The notes beneath the pieces are model-generated. The model searched no databases, was not told where the DNA came from, and was given only the letters and a program-made list of their open reading frames with translations. A stretch of 64,000 nucleotides of DNA, from NCBI RefSeq assembly GCF_001593285.1, contig NZ_CP012529.1, forward strand, positions 248,001 through 312,000, given 5' to 3'. The stretch is from Psychrobacter sp. P2G3. GTDB lineage: Bacteria > Pseudomonadota > Gammaproteobacteria > Pseudomonadales > Moraxellaceae. Below, in pieces: positions 46,991 through 56,674 of the stretch (the stretch's first letter is position 1; every line of letters begins with the position of its first letter). Made by a program: the position numbers and the translations under genes.

Positions 46991-47485
46991 TTACAGCTCT
47001 ATCGAAAAATTCTCACCTAAGCTTTTCTCAATAGCGGTATCTGTTACCGCAGCGGCTGTCATTTTAAAGGCACTAGCAATGGCATTACCGTTAGCCCAGT
47101 ATTCAGCACCATGAGGGACGACTTTAATCAGCTGAACTTTAGGATCTTCTTTGCCTTGTTCAAAATAGGCGTTGTACAGCACTGACCACAGCTCATCAAG
47201 TTTTTCTTTATCCTCTACCAACTCAGCTTTACCAGTGATAGATAAATAGTTTTTGTCATCTTGACTGACATAAGCCAGGTTCACTTCTGGATTCTTCTTA
47301 ATATTATCGACTGTCTCAGAAGGACTATGACCGATAAACCAAATCTCTTTAGCACCGATGCTAGTTTCGGTGGTATTCATCGGGCAAGAATGTAGATGGT
47401 CCTCATGAGTACGAGTAGTCATCATTGTATATTTAATATCGTTTACCATCGCTTGGAGTTTATCCATCTGCTCTTGTTTACTCAT
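46991..47485 (-). CDS. Pyridoxamine 5'-phosphate oxidase-like stress protein, paralogue 1
   Basis: A 164-residue split-barrel flavin-binding protein of the general-stress-protein-26 type. The pattern MTTRTHEDHLHSCPMNT, KEIWFIGHSPSETVDNIKKNP, VNLAYVSQDDKNYLSITGKAEL and the late WANGN match the family. Members bind FMN or FAD and have a protective or unknown role. About half the residues are shared with the 164-residue gene at 47956, and both end in the same pattern (GENFSIEL, GEQFSVSL), so this is a tandem duplication. The ATG has an AAGGATAA site. Its upstream region carries hairpin repeat copy C. Confidence 0.88.
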   Translation of the reverse strand: MSKQEQMDKLQAMVNDIKYTMMTTRTHEDHLHSCPMNTTETSIGAKEIWFIGHSPSETVDNIKKNPEVNLAYVSQDDKNYLSITGKAELVEDKEKLDELWSVLYNAYFEQGKEDPKVQLIKVVPHGAEYWANGNAIASAFKMTAAAVTDTAIEKSLGENFSIEL

Positions 47486-47562
47486 AATAGTTATCCTTTA
47501 CTATTTAAAATTTCGGAGTTTAAAAGTCATTAAAAAAGCTACTTCAACATAAATCAAAACGT

Positions 47563-47707
47563 TATAGTCAGTCCTAAATAAAATAAATACAAATATTACA
47601 ACTCGCTACTGGTATAAATTTTCCTTGCTTGCTGTGCCTGCGCAGACAGAGGCTGCACAAAATTTATCCTAGTAGCACTGTGCTTATTCTATAGTGAATC
47701 AACTATA
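47563..47707 (+). repeat. Dispersed hairpin repeat, copy C
   Basis: A 145-bp element with ends TATAGTC and AACTATA. GCTACTGGTATAAATTTT (47605) pairs with AAAATTTATCCTAGTAGC (47659), 16 of 18 positions, around the core CTTGCTTGCTGTGCCTGCGC and GACAGAGGCTGC. It has the same orientation as copy B. It lies upstream of the first stress-protein paralogue and is absent from the matching place upstream of the second. Confidence 0.85.
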
Positions 47708-47875
47708 TGAACATTACTTGTCTTCAACGACAGTTCTTATAAATCCATAACCAGTTATTAATATAGCTAAATCAGCTAATAGAACTATACAGGTGCTCTG
47801 TAATGCGCTGTGAAGGTTTGTAATTTTGTATTTATAGGCCATCTTATTGAACAGTATCATCGAAGTTCGGTATAT

Positions 47876-47911
47876 AAAAAACGCCAATAAACGGATGCTT
47901 ATTGACGCTTG
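47876..47911 (-). terminator. Terminator after stress-protein paralogue 2
   Basis: On the minus strand GCGTCAATAA and TTATTGGCGT pair with one mismatch and are followed by TTTTTTATA. It lies 45 bp past the stop, so the two paralogues are transcribed separately. Confidence 0.75.
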
Positions 47912-47955
47912 AAATTATTGAATTACTTTATGGGTTTATCCTAGATATTTTTTTA

Positions 47956-48450
47956 CTACAAAGATACTGAGAACTGCTCGCCGATATTTTCAGCAGTTTT
48001 GCCGTCTTGTAAGGCAGCAGCAGCCATTTTAAACATATTGACAGTGGAACTACCGCTTAACCAGCACTCTACACCATGTGGTACGACTTTGATTAACTGC
48101 ACGTTCTCATCTTCTTTACCATGCTCAAAGAATGCATTGTAAACTGGTGACCATAGCTCATCTAATTTGTCTTTATCGGTTGGCAACTCTGCATTGGCAC
48201 TGATAGAGACATAATCTTTTTCGTCTTGGGAAGCATAAGACAGACCAATTTTCGGGTTATCTTGAATATCTTTTACCACGTCCGATTTTTTATCACCGAT
48301 GAACCAAATCTCTTTACCACCGATGCTTGCCTCGCTAGTCGTCATTGGCCAAGCATGAATATCACCTTTGCTATTCACGGTGCTCATCATGGCAAATTTT
48401 ACGTCTTTGATCACATCTTGAATCTTGTCGATATGTTCTTGCTTACTCAT
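47956..48450 (-). CDS. Pyridoxamine 5'-phosphate oxidase-like stress protein, paralogue 2
   Basis: A 164-residue split-barrel protein of the same family and length as the gene at 46991, with MMSTVNSKGDIHAWPMTTSE, KEIWFIGDKKSDVVKDIQDNP and the shared IKVVPHG block. It keeps the family tryptophan (HAWPM) where paralogue 1 has HSCPM, so it is probably the less altered copy. The ATG has an AAGGATAT site. It ends at its own terminator and is divergent from purL. Flavin binding is expected from the family; the role is unknown. Confidence 0.88.
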   Translation of the reverse strand: MSKQEHIDKIQDVIKDVKFAMMSTVNSKGDIHAWPMTTSEASIGGKEIWFIGDKKSDVVKDIQDNPKIGLSYASQDEKDYVSISANAELPTDKDKLDELWSPVYNAFFEHGKEDENVQLIKVVPHGVECWLSGSSTVNMFKMAAAALQDGKTAENIGEQFSVSL

Positions 48451-48783
48451 AATATATCCTTATTACATTAAAGTTATGATGGTTTTAAATTGATGGGGCG
48501 CTTCTTGTTTTGAATTACAAGTTATTTTGAATGACTCTCGCCGTTAATCGTTATAATTATTAGCTGGTTGTAGAATAACGATAGGCACCCGCCCAGTTAT
48601 ATAGGTTGCCCGTAATACGATGTGAGCGTTTGTAAGGTATACAAGTGTTAAGTAAAAAATGTGTCAAGTCAGTCAAAAGCTTGCTGCTATAAAAAGGCTT
48701 AGTATAAAAAACATATTTGCATTCAATTTATAGGAGCTACAGGCAATTTATCGCGGTTTATACCTGCTTATTATGGGGCTTCT

Positions 48784-48792
48784 TGTTATAAT
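48784..48792 (+). promoter_or_regulatory. Candidate extended -10 promoter of purL
   Basis: TGTTATAAT is a perfect TATAAT with an extended-minus-10 TG. It lies 58 bp before the purL start. The -35 region is weak, and no PurR-type palindrome was seen. The rest of 48451-48783 shows only a block (48599-48635) shared with the upstream region of the other stress-protein paralogue. Confidence 0.5.
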
Positions 48793-48849
48793 ACGCGGAC
48801 CATTTACTTTGCATGGCAGAGATGCCTTGATCTTACGGATTATGCCTTT

Positions 48850-51800
48850 ATGATGACTATCGCCGGACAACCGTTTCTTACCGATTTTCAGACGCAGCAA
48901 CTCATCAGTCAGTTTCAGCAAAAAACCGAGCTAAATGTCAGCCACATCAATACTCAGCAAGTTTATGTGCTATCACGAGAACTAAAAGGTGATGAGCAGA
49001 AAAAAGCGCTGGACCTGTTTGGTATTAAAGAAGATACCCAACTTGCCGCCCCGCAAGACAATCAATTACAAGTCATCGTGAGCCCACGTTTTGGTACGAT
49101 TTCGCCGTGGGCAAGTAAAGCGACCGATATCTTTAATAACTGTGATATTGAGATTAACCGTGTCGAGCGCGTTATTGTTTATACCTTAACCCTTGATGGT
49201 GAAGTAGGCGAGAAACTGCCAGTAAACGCTGAGCAATTATTGTTTGATCGTATGACTCAGAGCTTGGTTTATGATTTAAATGACGTGAATAAATTGTTCG
49301 ATGATGAGCAACCAGCGTCGCTTAATCATATTGATGTGATTGGACAAGGTCAGTCAGCATTAGAATCGGCCAATACAGAGTTTGGTTTTGCGCTATCGAG
49401 CGAAGACATTGATTATCTAATGAATGCTTACGTCAATGAGCTCAAGCGTAATCCAACGGACGTTGAGCTAATGATGTTTGCACAAGCAAACTCAGAGCAT
49501 TGCCGTCACAAGATTTTCAACGCTGAATGGACGGTCGATGGAGAAGTACAGCCAAAGTCACTGTTCCAAATGATTAAGAATACTTATAAAGCCAATCCAC
49601 AAGGCATTTTATCTGCTTATAAAGATAATGCGGCAGTAATGGCAGGGTCGGAGGGAATGCGTTTTTACTCGATTCCTACTGACGCTCAAGATCCTAATTC
49701 TGCGCATCCTTACAATTTTCATCAAGAAGAAATCGATATCTTAATGAAAGTCGAAACCCATAACCATCCAACGGCGATTGCCCCTTATGCCGGTGCTGCA
49801 ACAGGTGCTGGTGGTGAGATTCGTGATGAAGGCGCAACAGGCCGTGGTGGTAAACCCAAAGCAGGTCTGACAGGCTTTCACGTATCACATTTGCATATTC
49901 CAGAGCTTGCTGAAAAATGGGAGCAGTCAGGTCAACTGAGTACTCAGGCTTATGGTACGCCGGATCGTATGGCAACCAGTCTTGAGATTATGACTGAAGC
50001 GCCACTCGGCTCAGCCAATTTCTCTAACGAATTTGGTCGTCCAAACCTTTGCGGTTATTTCCGTAGTTTCCAATTGGATACTTCAGCGGTAAAAGACGGC
50101 AGCGAGATGCGCGGCTATCATAAGCCTATCATGCTGGCAGGTGGTTACGGCAATATCAAACGCAACCTGATTGAAAAAAATTCGATTCGCCAAGGCGATT
50201 TACTCATCGTCCTTGGTGGCCCTGCGATGCAAATTGGTCTTGGTGGCGGTGCGGCATCTTCGGTCGATAGCGGCTCACTCGATGAAGGTTTAGACTTTGC
50301 CTCAGTTCAGCGTGATAACGCTGAGATGGAGCGTCGCTGTCAAGAGGTTCTCGATCGCTGCTGGGCACTAGCGGGTAACGATATTGATGTAAGCAACAAC
50401 AGTAAAGACGGCAACCCAATCGTCTCATTACATGACGTCGGGGCAGGCGGTCTATCCAATGCCATGCCAGAACTGGTCAATGACCATGAAATGGGCGCGG
50501 TGCTCAATCTACGTAAGATTCCGTCGTTAGAAGCGGGCATGTCACCAATGGCGATTTGGTCAAACGAAGCGCAAGAGCGTTACGTATTGGCGATTCGTCC
50601 TGAAAGCAAAGATCAGTTCGATGCCATCTGTGCTCGTGAGCGTTGCCCATATGCCATCTTAGGGGAAGCTACTGAAGTGCGTCAGCTCGTCGTTAATGAC
50701 GAATTGCTCCCTGAGCAGCCAGTCGATATGCCGATGCAAGTATTGCTCGGTGGTACGCCGCAGATGCAGCGTAGCTTTAACGTACAAGCGAACGAGTTGC
50801 TACCGCTTGAGCTTAATGACTTTGACCTAAAAGAATCTATCAAGGATGTATTACGTCATCCTACCGTCGCGAGCAAGTCATTCCTCATTAGCATTGGTGA
50901 CCGCTCTATCACGGGTATGGTGGTGCGTGATCAATATGTTGGTCGTTACCAAGTCCCCGTCGCAGATTGCGCTGTTACGGCGTCAGGCTTGATTGCGCTT
51001 GACGGTCAAGTCATGACGGGTGAAGCGATGAGTGTCGGTGAGCGTACGCCTGTTGCGCTGATTAGTCCAAAAGCTTCTGCACGACTCGCAGTCGGTGAAG
51101 CGATAACCAATATCGCCGGTGCGCGTATTACTCAGTTATCTGATATTACGATGTCAGCGAACTGGATGGCAGCCTGTGGTGAAGACGTAGAAGATGCTGC
51201 ATTATTTGACGCGGTGCATACGGTTGGTGAAGAGCTATGCCCAGCACTTGGTATCGCTATTCCCGTCGGTAAAGATTCGCTATCGATGCGTGCCAACTGG
51301 AGTGACGAAGACGCTAATAATCAAAACCAAGACAAATCAGTCGTGTCGCCAATGAGCCTAGTGATTACAGCATTTGCGCCTGTCGTTGATGTGGCAAAAA
51401 CTTTAACGCCTGAGCTAATCAATGGTGATAGCGCCTTCTACCGTATTGATTTATCTAAAGGTCAATTGCGTTTGGGCGGTTCAATCCTTGCGCAAACGCT
51501 TAGCCAATTAGGTAACGACTGCCCAGATTTAGCGCAGCCAAGCGACTTGATCGACTTCTTTAACTTTATCCAAGCGGGCAACGAACAAAGCGTCATCAGC
51601 GCCTATCACGATATCGGTGATGGTGGACTACTCGCGACTATCGCTGAGATGCAATTCACTAGCCGCCAAGGTATCAAGCTGTCATTGACCGATGATAATT
51701 TGCTCGGTCAATTATTCAGTGAAGAGCTAGGCGCAGTCATCCAAGTATTACCAGAAAACGTCGCCGCGTTAATGCAACTGGCAGAAGAGTTTAACGTCAG

Positions 51801-52851
51801 CGACATGATGAGCCTCGTTGGTCAAAGCTCGGAAGAAGACAGCTTAATCATCCAAACGCCAACACTCATGGGTGACGATACTCTACGCTTTAAGCGTTCT
51901 GAGTTGCAACAAGAATGGAGTCAGGTCAGCTATCAAATCGCGCGTCGCCGTGACAACCCAGCTTGCGTCCAACAAGAGTATGACTTGATTGCTGATGCGA
52001 GCTATCAAGGTCTTATCGCTGCACCAAACTTTGACCTCAATCAGAAAGTTGAAGAACCGTATCTAAACAGCCGTGAAAACAAACCAAGAGTCGCTATCCT
52101 GCGTGAGCAAGGCGTCAACGGTCAGTCAGAGATGGCAGCAGGCTTTACGCAAGCTGGCTTTGAAGCAGTTGACGTGCATATGAGCGATTTGCTTGAAGGT
52201 CGCATCAATCTACGTGACTTCGACGGTCTGGTCGCTTGTGGTGGCTTTAGCTACGGTGACGTACTGGGCGCAGGCTCTGGCTGGGCGAACTCTATTTTGT
52301 TCCATGACGAGTTGCGCATGCAGTTTGTGCGCTTCTTTGCTCGTCCTGACACCTTCTCACTTGGTGTCTGTAACGGTTGTCAGATGATGGCGCAGCTCAA
52401 AGATTTAATCCCCGGCGCAGAGAACTTCCCTCGCTTCATCGCCAACCAGTCGGCGCGTTTTGAAGCGCGTACCGTCAACGTCAAAGTCGAGCGTACCAAA
52501 TCCATCCTGTTCAAAGGCATGCAAGACAGCATCTTACCTATCGCTGTGGCGCACGGTGAAGGCTACGCCACGCTGGACAACACCGAGATCGACGGTATGG
52601 CAAAACACGGTCAGCTCGCCATGCGTTATGTCGATAGCCAAGGTCATCCAACCGAGACCTATCCGCTCAATCCAAACGGTTCGCTCGGCGGTGTCACGGG
52701 TCTGTGTAGCACCGACGGTCGCGTCACTCTTATGATGCCGCATCCTGAGCGTACGTTACGTGCCTACAATCACAGCTGGAAACCAGAAGAATGGGACGAG
52801 GACGGCGCGTGGATGCGTATGTTCCGTAATGCGCGGGCTTGGTTGCGTTAG
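48850..52851 (+). CDS. purL: Phosphoribosylformylglycinamidine synthase
   Basis: PurL converts formylglycinamide ribotide, glutamine and ATP to the amidine, the fourth step of purine synthesis. The 1333-residue protein is the large single-chain proteobacterial form: N-terminal PurS-like domain, FGAM-synthase linker (about 170-220), two AIRS-type ATP/substrate domains, and a C-terminal class I glutaminase domain (from about 1080) with the catalytic Cys in LGVCNGCQMM and the His/Glu pair in MPHPERTLR. KVETHNHPTAIAP marks the ATP site. Two adjacent ATGs (48850, 48853) are possible starts; the first is used. A 3-codon frame (ATG at 48842) ends on the start codon. A terminator lies at 52985. Confidence 0.98.
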   Translation: MMTIAGQPFLTDFQTQQLISQFQQKTELNVSHINTQQVYVLSRELKGDEQKKALDLFGIKEDTQLAAPQDNQLQVIVSPRFGTISPWASKATDIFNNCDIEINRVERVIVYTLTLDGEVGEKLPVNAEQLLFDRMTQSLVYDLNDVNKLFDDEQPASLNHIDVIGQGQSALESANTEFGFALSSEDIDYLMNAYVNELKRNPTDVELMMFAQANSEHCRHKIFNAEWTVDGEVQPKSLFQMIKNTYKANPQGILSAYKDNAAVMAGSEGMRFYSIPTDAQDPNSAHPYNFHQEEIDILMKVETHNHPTAIAPYAGAATGAGGEIRDEGATGRGGKPKAGLTGFHVSHLHIPELAEKWEQSGQLSTQAYGTPDRMATSLEIMTEAPLGSANFSNEFGRPNLCGYFRSFQLDTSAVKDGSEMRGYHKPIMLAGGYGNIKRNLIEKNSIRQGDLLIVLGGPAMQIGLGGGAASSVDSGSLDEGLDFASVQRDNAEMERRCQEVLDRCWALAGNDIDVSNNSKDGNPIVSLHDVGAGGLSNAMPELVNDHEMGAVLNLRKIPSLEAGMSPMAIWSNEAQERYVLAIRPESKDQFDAICARERCPYAILGEATEVRQLVVNDELLPEQPVDMPMQVLLGGTPQMQRSFNVQANELLPLELNDFDLKESIKDVLRHPTVASKSFLISIGDRSITGMVVRDQYVGRYQVPVADCAVTASGLIALDGQVMTGEAMSVGERTPVALISPKASARLAVGEAITNIAGARITQLSDITMSANWMAACGEDVEDAALFDAVHTVGEELCPALGIAIPVGKDSLSMRANWSDEDANNQNQDKSVVSPMSLVITAFAPVVDVAKTLTPELINGDSAFYRIDLSKGQLRLGGSILAQTLSQLGNDCPDLAQPSDLIDFFNFIQAGNEQSVISAYHDIGDGGLLATIAEMQFTSRQGIKLSLTDDNLLGQLFSEELGAVIQVLPENVAALMQLAEEFNVSDMMSLVGQSSEEDSLIIQTPTLMGDDTLRFKRSELQQEWSQVSYQIARRRDNPACVQQEYDLIADASYQGLIAAPNFDLNQKVEEPYLNSRENKPRVAILREQGVNGQSEMAAGFTQAGFEAVDVHMSDLLEGRINLRDFDGLVACGGFSYGDVLGAGSGWANSILFHDELRMQFVRFFARPDTFSLGVCNGCQMMAQLKDLIPGAENFPRFIANQSARFEARTVNVKVERTKSILFKGMQDSILPIAVAHGEGYATLDNTEIDGMAKHGQLAMRYVDSQGHPTETYPLNPNGSLGGVTGLCSTDGRVTLMMPHPERTLRAYNHSWKPEEWDEDGAWMRMFRNARAWLR

Positions 52852-52984
52852 TCGTAAACCTAAAGGCTTGATTAGCGTCGTCAAACCTGCTGAGCTTACG
52901 ATATGTAGTGCTTGCGCATGTTTTCCTCGTTACTCAAATCTCTAGCAATTGCTTATAGTTTTAGACAGCTGTTTTTTTAAATAA

Positions 52985-53012
52985 GAAGGTGAGCGTAAAG
53001 CTCACCTTTTTT
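52985..53012 (+). terminator. Terminator after purL
   Basis: AAGGTGAGC and GCTCACCTT form a perfect stem around GTAAA, followed by TTTT. It lies about 135 bp past the stop. Confidence 0.88.
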
Positions 53013-53074
53013 GTGTTTGGGGTTAGATTTCATGGTAAACAAGTGATTAACGCATAGAAAAGCTTTTCAATCGA

Positions 53075-53272
53075 TTACTTATTCTCTGAACCCTTCTGAG
53101 CCTCAGCAATCAACTCATGAATCTTAGCACTTTCTTTTAACACACAAGCGTCATACGCAGAAAGCTGCTTAGCTTCTTGTTCTTTCTGCTTTTCCTGCTC
53201 CTGCTCTTGTCTGGCTTTTTCTTCTAAATACTTTTGAAGCTCGTCTTGTTCGTTAGGTTGTGAGTCACTCAT
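53075..53272 (-). CDS. Small coiled-coil hypothetical protein
   Basis: A 65-residue, highly charged protein of Glu, Lys and Gln heptads (LQKYLEEKARQEQEQEKQ), predicted to form a coiled coil, with a single Cys and a helical tail. No family is recognised. A strong AAGGAGA site before the ATG supports real translation. It lies 19 bp after the glutamine-amidotransferase gene on the same strand and is probably in its operon. Confidence 0.65.
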   Translation of the reverse strand: MSDSQPNEQDELQKYLEEKARQEQEQEKQKEQEAKQLSAYDACVLKESAKIHELIAEAQKGSENK

Positions 53273-53291
53273 GATTTATTCTCCTTACTAT

Positions 53292-54035
53292 TCAGTTTGC
53301 AGCTATCCGATTTAGCATAGCGGATAGCATTGCGTTATTTGCTTCGATATATTTATCACCCAGCGCGATGATCTCAGCGGGTGATTGTACGGTGATTGGA
53401 TAATCTTTCAGTCCACTTTGAATGGCGTTATTGCCATTTACTACCATCTTGGCAAGGCTCTCTTTGGTCACTTCGAAGTGACACTGCCACGCCAGTATCC
53501 AAGTACCTAGCTCTTTATGCAGCGGCGTTTGATAGACAAAGCCTTGATTCGCCCAAGCATCCGTCGATGCAATAATGCTAGCACCTTTTGGACAGTCAAA
53601 ACCGTCACCATGAAAGTGAAACACGGTAAAATCCTGCTTGGGCAAATCTTGTAATAGAGGATGCGCCTGACCTGCGGGCGTCAGTCGAATTGGTAACCAA
53701 CCGATTTCTTTTACCCCAGACGGCTGCACGCTAGCACCCAAACAATGGGCGATAAGCTGCGCCCCTAAGCAAATACCGATGACCGTTTTGCCAGCATCGA
53801 TACTTTGATTAATTAGGCGTTTTTCTGCGATGAGCCAAGGGTGCTTTTCCTCGTCATGGACGCTCATCGGTCCACCCATCACAATCAGCCAATCAAAGCT
53901 TTCTAGCGCTGGCAGGGCATCATCATCGTAAGAACGACTGACATTAAGAGTATGATTGTGACTATTTGCCCACTGCTTGATGAAGTTAAAGTCTTCATAA
54001 TCGGTGTGGAATAGAGCGTGAATACGTAGCGTCAT
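53292..54035 (-). CDS. Class I glutamine amidotransferase (GMP-synthase-like)
   Basis: A 247-residue stand-alone class I amidotransferase-fold protein. The catalytic Cys is in GICLGAQLIAH, with the His in LAWQCHFEVT and an adjacent Glu completing the triad, and MGGPMSV forms the oxyanion strand. Proteins of this type annotated as GMP-synthase-like hydrolyse gamma-glutamyl or glutamine amide bonds; the partner or substrate is unknown. The frame extends to 54071, but the ATG at 54035 has GAGGT eight bases before it and gives the family N-terminus (MTLRIHALFHTDYED). Confidence 0.88.
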   Translation of the reverse strand: MTLRIHALFHTDYEDFNFIKQWANSHNHTLNVSRSYDDDALPALESFDWLIVMGGPMSVHDEEKHPWLIAEKRLINQSIDAGKTVIGICLGAQLIAHCLGASVQPSGVKEIGWLPIRLTPAGQAHPLLQDLPKQDFTVFHFHGDGFDCPKGASIIASTDAWANQGFVYQTPLHKELGTWILAWQCHFEVTKESLAKMVVNGNNAIQSGLKDYPITVQSPAEIIALGDKYIEANNAMLSAMLNRIAAN

Positions 54036-54117
54036 AAGATACCTCATTAGCAAATATCGATTAACAAACATCGTTTTGCAAAGGTTTTAAAACTAGGGTT
54101 TTTTCTAGAAACCAATC

Positions 54118-54999
54118 TTAATAAAAGTCATCACGACCAGCATACTTCTTATTGAGTGCCTTTAAAATAGCATAAGTTTCTAAATCTAGCTCGCCCGTTG
54201 GACGCAGCGGTCTGAAATGCAATTGAAACGCATAAACCACATTACGACTGGCTTTATCCCATTCATCGCTATCGTTGATTTGATAACCGTAATCACGAAA
54301 GGCTTGCTTAATCTCAGGTATCGTTGCTGCTGCAAACTCGTCTTGATTCATAATAAATTGCTTATCAAATTCATCATACCAAGCGCCAATACCGTACTCG
54401 AAATACAGTCGTTTCCAAGGGAACTTGGCACCGGGGTCGATTTTGCGTGACGGCGCTATATCAGAGTGACCAACGATGTTTTTTGGAGAGATGTCATATC
54501 TTTTTGCCAAATCTTGCACCAGCTGCGCGACCTTTTTAATCTGCAACTCATCAAATTCCACGTAGTGCTCATAAGGACGGTATTCTAGCTCGCTATTCCT
54601 GAGCGCGTCTCGATATTCAGGTTTAATGCCAGCATTGACAATTTCGATGCCGATAGAGGTGTCGTTGAGGATGGTTCTACCTGCAAACCCACTGTTACCC
54701 GCATGCCAAGCGCGTTCGCTTTCTGGCACCAAGTTATAAATCTTATCGTCGTCGTTGGATAAGATTAGGTAGTGCGAGCTGACCTGACCAGTGGTTAATG
54801 TTTTTATCGATCGGTCATTATCTGAGACCGTATAGTGCAGGACAATGGTTTTGATGCGCTCACTTTTGCCTTGGGCTTGATAGGTTTCACTGTCGATAAT
54901 ATAACGCGGCGTCGATGTTGCGACGCAGCCGATGAATGAAAATGTCATGAACGATGTTAATACTGATGTTAATACTAAAGAGGTAATATTTTTTGCCAT
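54118..54999 (-). CDS. amiD: N-acetylmuramoyl-L-alanine amidase, lipoprotein (AmiD type)
   Basis: AmiD cleaves the amide between MurNAc and L-Ala in muropeptides and cell wall, anchored in the outer membrane. The 293-residue protein has a lipobox FIGC (Cys25), an amidase_2 zinc domain with ligands in IVLHYTVSD, AWHAGN and GHSDIAPSRKIDPG, and a C-terminal peptidoglycan-binding helix bundle (LRPTGELDLETYAILKAL). This is the E. coli AmiD arrangement. It is single, with a 46-residue lead before the first zinc ligand. It probably takes part in peptidoglycan recycling or remodelling. Confidence 0.92.
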   Translation of the reverse strand: MAKNITSLVLTSVLTSFMTFSFIGCVATSTPRYIIDSETYQAQGKSERIKTIVLHYTVSDNDRSIKTLTTGQVSSHYLILSNDDDKIYNLVPESERAWHAGNSGFAGRTILNDTSIGIEIVNAGIKPEYRDALRNSELEYRPYEHYVEFDELQIKKVAQLVQDLAKRYDISPKNIVGHSDIAPSRKIDPGAKFPWKRLYFEYGIGAWYDEFDKQFIMNQDEFAAATIPEIKQAFRDYGYQINDSDEWDKASRNVVYAFQLHFRPLRPTGELDLETYAILKALNKKYAGRDDFY

Positions 55000-55126
55000 G
55001 AAATGCTCTGTATTGAAGGGAGTACTATTAAATAAATAGGAAAAAACTATAACAGTCGTGCGTTTTAATCTTTATATCTGTTTAATTTTAAACCGCCTAT
55101 ATTATTACTCATAACCGCCACTATTT

Positions 55127-56485
55127 TTAACCAAGACTGACGCTACTAATAGGAATTATCCTCTTATAACCAATCGCACCTAAAATGATAAATACCGCCA
55201 ATAATATATAAGCATTCAACGATAAAGCAGCAGGTGAGAAGGGCAGTAGCAACAGCGATATAAAGATGATGCTGACCAAGACTGCGAGATAATTTAACAG
55301 ACCAGCCTGATTTTTTCTGCGCTCATTAATCAAATCTGCTGACGTCACATAAGCGAAGCCGACGGTAATACCCAGCGATGCCATACTGACGATATCAAGT
55401 AGATAGTTTCTACCCAGCCAAGGAGAAAACAGGCAAACTACAGCGATCAGTACTACGGTTTTAGTCTTACTAAAATGATGGTTTTTATCGGTAAAAATAC
55501 TGGGTAATAAAGACGAATCGCCCATAGATTCTAATAGCTTGACTGAGGATAGTATAAAGCCATTGATACCGCTAAGGATGGAGCCAATCATAGCGATGGA
55601 CAGTAGCCAAATGCCAATGCTACCAATACGATTATCTATCCCCTCACCAGTAGCCCAATTGCTATCTTTGATCGCTTGATAATCAAAATTCATATTTAAG
55701 GCAGTAAAATAATTGATCAAAAAATAGAATAAAACACCAGCGATAAGCGAAATTAAAATAATGCTTTTGGTCTTGGTTTTCGAATCACTAATAGATTTGG
55801 ATATCTGCGGTGTGGTCTCGAATCCGACGTATGCCCAAGGCATGACGGCAAGAATAGGTAACCATGCCAAACTGGTGATGGAGCTACTTTGCATATCAGT
55901 GGGCAAAAAGGTTTGGGTCGCCGGAGTCGCCCAAAGCGAGCCGAAAAACAGTGCAGTGACTGACACAATCATAAACAGGGCAATATACAATTGGATTTTG
56001 GCGCCGACCTGTACCCCGCGCAAATTGATATAGCTAAATAAAATGATGGCAGCACTACATAAGAATACTTCACTGGCGTAGACCTCCCAACCAGCAATCG
56101 TGTACAGATAGCCTATCTGTAAGCTACTGGGCAATAAATACCTTAGTAGCAATGCGACGGCTGATATGTTGAGCGCCACGATAGAGATATAACCTATTGC
56201 CACGCCCCAACCATAAATATATGCGTGTTTTCTACTGATGTATTTTTCAATCCAATAGATACCGCCTGATTCGTTTTCTGGCGTTTGGGTCAATAAATTA
56301 ATATAGGCTTGCGCGACCATATAGATGGCTAAAGTACCAATGATGATGGCGACAGAAGAGCCTAATAGCTGCGACTGCGGCAAAAATAAATCGCCAGGCA
56401 TCACATAAGCACCCCATCCTATAATCGCCCCTACGCTAATCGCTATCGCTTGCAGGTAGCTGATGCTCTCAGTTTTTTCGCTCAT
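55127..56485 (-). CDS. APC-family amino-acid permease
   Basis: A 452-residue inner-membrane permease with twelve membrane segments of the amino acid-polyamine-organocation superfamily. The first segment has the unwound glycine motif SVGAIIGWGAYVMPG, and the sixth region MPWAYVGFETTPQISKSI matches the family. It is of the YjeH/basic amino-acid type by pattern, but the substrate is not certain. The frame is open to 56521; the ATG at 56485 is preceded by AGAGGA. It is a single gene between amiD and the MOSC gene. Confidence 0.88.
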   Translation of the reverse strand: MSEKTESISYLQAIAISVGAIIGWGAYVMPGDLFLPQSQLLGSSVAIIIGTLAIYMVAQAYINLLTQTPENESGGIYWIEKYISRKHAYIYGWGVAIGYISIVALNISAVALLLRYLLPSSLQIGYLYTIAGWEVYASEVFLCSAAIILFSYINLRGVQVGAKIQLYIALFMIVSVTALFFGSLWATPATQTFLPTDMQSSSITSLAWLPILAVMPWAYVGFETTPQISKSISDSKTKTKSIILISLIAGVLFYFLINYFTALNMNFDYQAIKDSNWATGEGIDNRIGSIGIWLLSIAMIGSILSGINGFILSSVKLLESMGDSSLLPSIFTDKNHHFSKTKTVVLIAVVCLFSPWLGRNYLLDIVSMASLGITVGFAYVTSADLINERRKNQAGLLNYLAVLVSIIFISLLLLPFSPAALSLNAYILLAVFIILGAIGYKRIIPISSVSLG

Positions 56486-56674
56486 ACAATCCTCTTTGAG
56501 AGCCAAATATTTAATGCGCAAACATACTCACTATGCAGTCAGTTTTACGCAAAAAAGACTTTTAACTATTGTTATAACTTATTTGAAATCACTATTATAA
56601 ATGTTAAGAGATTAATCAAATTTTTAGCTTTAATTTGGGAAATGATATTAAAGGTTTTTTCTTAGAAAATCTGT

